From positions 186,001 to 250,000 of the forward strand of contig CAOLHI010001245.1 in assembly GCA_948474755.1 (NCBI GenBank): 64,000 nt of DNA. The letters run 5' to 3'. A program made the translations under genes and the position numbers. This stretch comes from Ctenosaura bakeri (lineage: Eukaryota > Chordata > Lepidosauria > Squamata > Iguanidae). Below, in pieces: positions 58,575 through 64,000 of this stretch (its first letter is position 1; every line of letters starts with the position of its first letter). The notes beneath the pieces are model-generated. The model worked only from the letters and a program-made list of their open reading frames with translations. It was not told where the DNA came from and ran no database searches.

Positions 58575-59480
58575 TGTTACCCTGATTTCTGGGGGTCCCG
58601 TGAGGGACACCTAAGTGTGCTCCAAATTACAAGGTTGGGAATTAGTCAAAAGAGCACAAGCTAGCAATACGAGAGGAAGGGCAACAGAGCGAGATCTTTT
58701 ACCCAGTGTCTACGGGGTCAGGCCGAGTCAAGGAGCAAACAGAAGTAAAATAATAATTGTGTTTTTTTAAAAATACAGCCAGACAAGTGTATACAGCACA
58801 CTCACACAAACAACTATAGAAATAAAGGTTGGAGTTGGATAGAGGGATTTTTAGAGGAGGTTTTGGTATGGGAAATACTACACCTGTCCTGAAGCCTGGG
58901 TAGTCTGAAGAAGAAGTTCATGGAAATGAAGTTTCTCAGCACGTGGAGCTGAGGGGAAGGATTGCCAAACGAAGCAGCAGCAAGACAGGATGGAAGCCGA
59001 GAGCGATCCGAGGAAGCACTCAAAGTCAGGGTTCTTATAGGGGAAAATGTGGCCATAGGCTAGTCTGTTCTTGGGGACAACAATGAGTTTTGGGCTAGAG
59101 ACAACACCTCCGAAAGGTCAGAATTTTACATGATTGAGTTAAGACCGAATTGTCAATAGAGTAGCCAGTATGCAAATACAGAGCTTAACAGTTGAGTATT
59201 CAGCTCATCAAGCTGCCTGTTCGGGGCAGGGAGTTCTTTGTAAGTAGCGTGCATACATAATATGGTGCTTGCCTTGAGGTCTCCTGAAGTGGTGGGTCAG
59301 CTATTTCTGGCCTGCCTGTATGTGTGTGGAATATTACAGCGATTAGCGGCCATGCCTGTGTGCGAGCTTGTCTGGGGGCCGCGCAAGCACATGGAGAGAA
59401 GAAGGGTATAGTAGGCCAAATTATTGATATCAAAATGATATCTAATATCCCACAAGTCCGGGCTAGAAACTACAGTAACA
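58575..59480 (-). repeat. Solo LTR of the same ERV-like family as 22920-23826
   Basis: On the plus strand it begins TGTTACCCTGATTTCTGG and ends CTACAGTAACA, flanked by CCCT on both sides (58571-58574 and 59481-59484). Read on the minus strand it contains ccctataagaaccctgactt (TATA region), ttgactcggcctgaccccgt and an end ccccagaaatcagggtaaca, parallel to the first copy. 906 bp versus 907 bp. Confidence 0.8.
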
Positions 59481-59755
59481 CCCTCCATTCCCCAGGCTGG
59501 AGGCATTTGTGTCAATGGGCACAAAAGAGTCTGCAGCTTCTGAAGTGAGGAATACGATCCTTCTTACTTCCCATTTCCAAAGCTGGGCAAAAAGAAATAG
59601 AAGCTTTGTTCAAAGTCGTAAAATTTCTGGACAAATGGGTTATGTTACTGACCCAAGGGCAGCAAGTCAGTCACTGAAAATATTGAAGTCACAAGTCAAG
59701 TCAAGTCATTGTGTCATTTATTGCTGAGTCGAGTGCAAGTCAAGTTACTGAAGAG

Positions 59756-60122
59756 TGTAAGGATACAGGTCCATGACTAAGTCCTTGCAGGATTCTGCCT
59801 ACAAGGATCCTGTCCTTGACCCCATTCTTTGCAGAATCCTGCCCAGTACCTCAGACCCAGCTGGCTGCTCAGATGCAGGGCAGCTGGAGCAGGCAGGAGC
59901 TAGCTATATAAGGACTGAGATCACTCTGCAGCCTTTGTCATAGCAATATGGTCTTTTGTGCTGTTTGTAGCTTCTCTGGTCTTGACCTTGCTGACTGTTG
60001 ACCCCTATACTCTTGACACCAGGTAGATCCCTGTTGTTGTGGGCTCTTGCTGGACCCTGCCTCTTTGCTTCCTGACCCAGTGTGTGTTCCCTGGCCCAGT
60101 GTCCATGCCCCAGACCTTGACA
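59756..60122 (+). repeat. Solo LTR, probably Ty3/gypsy-like (367 bp)
   Basis: It starts TGTAAGG and ends CCTTGACA, with AAGAG and AAGTG as flanks (4 of 5 equal). A strong TATA box (gctatataaggactga) lies at 59905-59913. The host AAGTC element continues on both sides. The class is inferred from size and TATA context only. Confidence 0.65.
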
Positions 60123-60179
60123 AAGTGATTTGAGTCTGACTTGAGTCAGAGTCAATTGACTTGAGTCTAGCTCATTGTC

Positions 60180-61744
60180 ACTTCTTTCTTTTTCTCTCTC
60201 ATAGGGCTCATCCAAACTGATTGAAAAGTCCCAGATTTTGTTCCTGTTCTTCTTGGTTTTGCACTGATTTAAAATTAACCAACTTGAGGAAATGGGACAA
60301 AAAGTCTCTGACCATACCAGGAGCTGACAGAAAATATTCTAGGATAAACAAAATGTGTATAGATTTCCAAAATTAAAAGAAATGAAAAGAACAGGAACAA
60401 AATCTAGGACTTTCTGGTCTTTTTATTTAGTCTGAATGCACCCTCTGTTTTGTATGTCAATTAACTTTTATTTGTTTATGGATTAGAATCAGCAATGCAG
60501 AACATAGCTGATTTGGTTAAAAGAAAATTTTCTGAATAATCTCCTACATCTCTAACTACTAGCCATAAAATTTTTATCATAGACAGAAATAACATGGATG
60601 ACTAGTACTGTGGTTTCCCATATGATCAATTTTTAGCCCATCATCTGTTGTTCTAGGCAGGAGGTTAACCAGAGTGACTTTGAGGAACATATTTTATTAA
60701 AATCAAGCAATGATGCAGAGGAATAAATCAACTCAAGATTTATTCACAAAAGCCTGCCTGCCCAACCCTGCTTGAAAGATGAAGGAGGAACTAAACTACA
60801 GCAGACAACATTAGAAACCATTTTATGGGGATTATGAGCTTGCTATGGCATATAACAACCCTTGTAATGATGGGATTCTTGGCCGATGAGATACAAATGT
60901 CTACTTTCATTGCCATATGGCGGTGGTAAAACAGTCTTGCAGTGACCTTGTCATGTTTTATTATTATTTCTTGTTTGGTATTGCTCTAGTAATGCTTAAA
61001 ATAAGGGAAGCAACTGCTCCAATGGGAATAATGGAAAGTTATCCTATTGTGTACATATGTGTTGAATTCACTTTGTCTTTCTGGAGTAGGACTCACCAGA
61101 TGGCACTATTGTCCATGCTCTTCCAAGCTATGCCCATGAAAAGAAGGTCACAGGAACCATTTGGATGAGTCACAATAAAAAGTTTCTAGAAAGAAAGAGG
61201 AAATGAAAGAATGGGAGGAACCACAAAGGAGTTGCTTTATTGTTCCAAACAGAATTGTGTTTTCATCACTTTAAGGGTTTATTAGTTATTAAACAGCCCA
61301 TGCAGAAGCAGAAATAAGATTCTGCCCTCTGAACTGAGTTTATTCCTAAAGGATGTTCTTCAGGAATACAAATATTGTGCTGTACTGGATTATTTTTTGT
61401 GTTTTTAAAGGAATATATTAGTCTTTCTTTCTTTTCCCCCTCGTTCTTTTTATAAAACAGTCTTTATCTCCAATAGGTAATATGGCATCCAGTGTTTTTT
61501 TTTAACATGTATGTTTGCCCATCTATATATATATATATCCATGAGAAGCAGACAGAGGAGTGTTTTTTTTCCCCTTCAATGGGTAATACTGGAATTTCTC
61601 CAAGCACAATTTGTTTCTCAGAGATAAGAAAAATCTGCATCAGTCAAAATTGGATACCATTGAAGATACAAAACTTCAGTCCCTTTGTTGCATCTTTTCT
61701 CTGCCTCTATCCTGTTAAATTCCTTTTAAAATAATGCCAAATCA
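60180..61744. other. Gene-free stretch
   Basis: No repeat or gene recognised. Confidence 0.3.
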
Positions 61745-61960
61745 TATGGTTGGATGGAATTCAAAGATCACTTATCCAACCCCGTGCAGAAAATGTGGTG
61801 CTACAATATCCCTGACAGACAGATGTTCAAGTCTCCTTTAGAAATTTAAAACAAAGTGGAAGCCACCATCTTCTGAAGCAAACTGTTCTGTTGGTCAGCT
61901 CCTACTGCTCCTTTCATGTAATTTAGACCTTTGTCGCCACTTTTTCAGTTCATCTACTTG
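61745..61960 (-). repeat. Old CR1 3' fragment, antisense
   Basis: The phrases agacagatgttcaagtctcc, agtggaagccaccatcttct and gatcacttatccaacccc resemble diverged reversed CR1 3' sequence. Confidence 0.5.
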
Positions 61961-62254
61961 CCTAAATCTTCTCTAGATGGTTGGGATACATTTTGGAGTT
62001 CCATTGGCCATAATACAGAAGGGCGGGGGAATTTTCTCCCACCTAATTGTCCAATACCAGATGTGGTCTGTAAACTGCAGCCATCAATATGCTGAAATCT
62101 CCAAATAAAGTACTCATCGCATGGGCATATCAGAACAACATGTCCTTGTATTGATTACAATGTGTCCTTTTACTGTCAACAATTGTACTTATATCTACAA
62201 TTGTTCCACAACATTCAAGGTAATCTATGTGGTTATTCCTTTTAATTAATCTCA

Positions 62255-62345
62255 CAGCAACCCTGTGATGTAGGTTAATCTAAGAAAAGGTAAAAAAATG
62301 TGGATTTGAACCTGGATCTCCCAAATCCTACCACTCATTGAGATC
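62255..62345 (-). repeat. Worn tRNA-derived SINE, antisense
   Basis: The phrases ctcacagcaaccctgtgatg and ggatttgaacctggatctcc are the reversed Sauria-type consensus. Confidence 0.6.
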
Positions 62346-63303
62346 CCTGTGAAAGTGATGTTTGATGGCTTTTATAATGGGCTCATTGAATCTATTCTGA
62401 GCTTTAGTCCACACTTGAAAGTAGCTACCCAAAGTGCTGACCCCAACCCACAAATTAGGTTTGTCTCTTTAGGCACCTTATTTTAAAGTATGAAATAACA
62501 TCCAACACAGATTTAAAGCACCTCTTAAATGGCAGCTGCCAGTGCAAACTTATTTAGAATAATAATTATGTGATTAAAGATAACTTCCTTGGACAAAGAC
62601 AGACTTATGAGTCTATGCAGGGAGTCATTACTTGTAAATTTGCAAGTGTGTGCGGATGTCCTATGTTGATAAATTCACCAAGGTCATGGGAGTTATCTTT
62701 TAGTTATCTCTTCATCTATTTGAAATGTCATTTTAGATATATTTTCATTTCACTAAAGAAACATTGAACGGAAGCAACAAACTTTTAGTCTTTGGAACTT
62801 TTTTCTTTTTCTTTTTTTTTTCTTTCACTGTCTTTAAAAAGCCAGATCAGATGGTCTTCTGTTTGAAGAAAGCAATAACAGCATAACTGTGGAGCTTTGC
62901 AGGCAATTATTTCCAAACTTCAATGAGAAATCCAGTAAAATATACTGAGATGTACCAACTGTATTGTACTAAAAAAAGAATCCTTAGCAGATGCTTAATT
63001 CCAAGCAACTAAACATTGTTAAAAATGTTCTGGCATTGTGCTACGGATGCTATTCTACATTAAAATAATGGTCAGACTTGTGGAAAATAGTAAAAATATT
63101 CAAGGATAAATTTTAGGTCAAACTTCTGTTACTAGCTTCCAGGAACTTAGAATTAAGTTTTGTTTGTATTAAAAGTCCCAGAATCCCCCAGCCAGCATGG
63201 TCACTGGTGGTGGGACTGGAAATTCCAGGCCAAAGAAAGCAACTTTTTTTAACTATCCATGCTTCATTGTAAGTGATGTATGGAAGGTGCCTAATATTCT
63301 CTG
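62346..63303. other. Gene-free stretch, AT-rich
   Basis: No gene. A fragment near 63170-63235 (cccagaatcccccagccagc) resembles the unnamed repeat at 19366-19570. Confidence 0.3.
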
Positions 63304-63517
63304 AGAACCAATGTGATGTAATGGTTTGAGTGTTGAACTATGTCTCTAGAGATCAAGATTCAATTCTTCATATGGCCATGGAAACCTACTGGGTGACCTT
63401 GGATGTGTCACTCATTCAGCCCCAGAAACCCCCGTGATAGGTTTGCCTTAGGGTCACCATAAGTTGGAAATAACTTGAAGGCATACTACAACAACAACAG
63501 CAACAGCAGCAACAGCA
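63304..63517 (+). repeat. tRNA-headed SINE with CAA/CAG tail
   Basis: Head gaaccaatgtgatgtaatgg, body tgaccttggatgtgtcactc and a tail in which caacaacaac grades to cagcaacagc. Confidence 0.86.
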
Positions 63518-64000
63518 AAATTCTCTAAACAAGGATTGATTGTCTCCATTGAGACAATTACTCTTCTCTGGATAACCATAGCATCTGCGGTGTGAAGGGT
63601 GTAGAGCCAAATGTCTCCTGCCTCTATCCCTCACAAAAATGGAGGGGGCAGAAGACATGGTGGCATTCAAAATAGTTCACAACTAGTTCCTGTCCTCAGC
63701 TCTCCCTTGCAACTCTGAAGGACCCATTCTTTCCATCTCTCTAATTTTCTTGCTTCTTTGTCTTCCTCGCTCACTCTCTTCTCTTCTTCCTTCTCCCCTT
63801 GACTGCTGGGGAGACTCCACAATTTTTTTAAAAAATTAACAGATGGGTTTGTGAACCAGTACAAACTGGCTGGATGACTTCACTTAGAAGTTCAGAGGAG
63901 TCCAATAAAATAATTGCAATAATTTCCAATGGAGTATTTTTTTAAAGAGAAAACTTATAGTAATATGAGATGTCAAGGTCCATCTTTCCTTCCCTTCCCC
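63518..64000. other. Gene-free end of window
   Basis: A pyrimidine-rich tract near 63720-63800; nothing else recognised. Confidence 0.3.

Larger units (their letters stand above)
58415..60175 (+). mobile_element. AAGTC-motif element, copy 2, split by two solo LTRs
   Basis: Host pieces are 58415-58574 (caagtcaagtctcaagtcaa), 59481-59755 (gaatacgatccttcttactt; gggttatgttactgaccc; aagtcaagtcaagtcattgt) and 60123-60175 (tttgagtctgacttgagtca). They follow the order of copy 1 at 39985. No coding frame. Confidence 0.65.

Noticed and set aside
59297..59548. Overlapping frames in the ERV-like LTR
   Set aside because: They lie inside a solo LTR with no retroviral motif.

Overview
The window looks like non-coding, repeat-rich DNA from a squamate reptile, most likely a lizard. 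Three things suggest this: a Sauria-type tRNA SINE at 44406-44627; an abundant tRNA-headed SINE with a CAA-rich tail; and a mix of L2, CR1, RTE/Bov-B-like and L1 LINEs, Ty3 chromovirus and ERV-like LTRs and many small GGCC-ended DNA transposons. The species cannot be fixed from sequence alone. No host protein-coding gene, tRNA gene or rRNA gene could be supported. Every open frame with a recognisable protein belongs to a retroelement, and almost all are broken.

Layout. 1-2474 is the 3' part of a Ty3/gypsy chromovirus (RNase H, integrase, chromodomain, polypurine tract, 3' LTR) inserted in an L1 ORF2 remnant (2475-3085). 3-7 kb has a foldback MITE, a SINE and an L2 C-terminal fragment. 7.3-11.1 kb is a stack of L2 LINEs on the minus strand; a longer copy with a recognisable reverse transcriptase sits inside an older L2, and a near-perfect hairpin MITE lies in a third. 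12-13 kb is a Tigger-like DNA transposon with a GGCC-ended MITE inside it. 13-40 kb is a low-density mix of SINEs, MITEs, a solo ERV-like LTR (22920-23826) and long stretches without recognised repeats, some of which resemble conserved regulatory DNA.

40-44 kb holds an AAGTC-motif repeat carrying a SINE, then a run of three CR1 3' segments and two SINE types on the minus strand (5S-rRNA-headed and tRNA-headed). 44-52 kb holds a Sauria SINE, a 150-bp palindromic TA-flanked element, an RTE-like remnant, more MITEs and an LTR-like segment. 54-55 kb is a CR1 inserted in an L2. 57-60.2 kb contains a MITE inside a SINE and a second AAGTC-motif element split by two solo LTRs. 60.2-64 kb is mostly unrecognised with one CR1 remnant and one SINE.

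The main theme is layered insertion. At least seven nested insertions can be read directly, giving relative ages without alignment. Five MITE families share GGCC-type termini, and several copies have matching 3-bp flanks (TAA, TAT, TTG, ATA), pointing to one PIF/Harbinger-like transposase source. Less certain leads are a pre-miRNA-like hairpin at 56996-57087 and several regulatory-looking AT-rich blocks. All family names come from recognition by eye, not database search.
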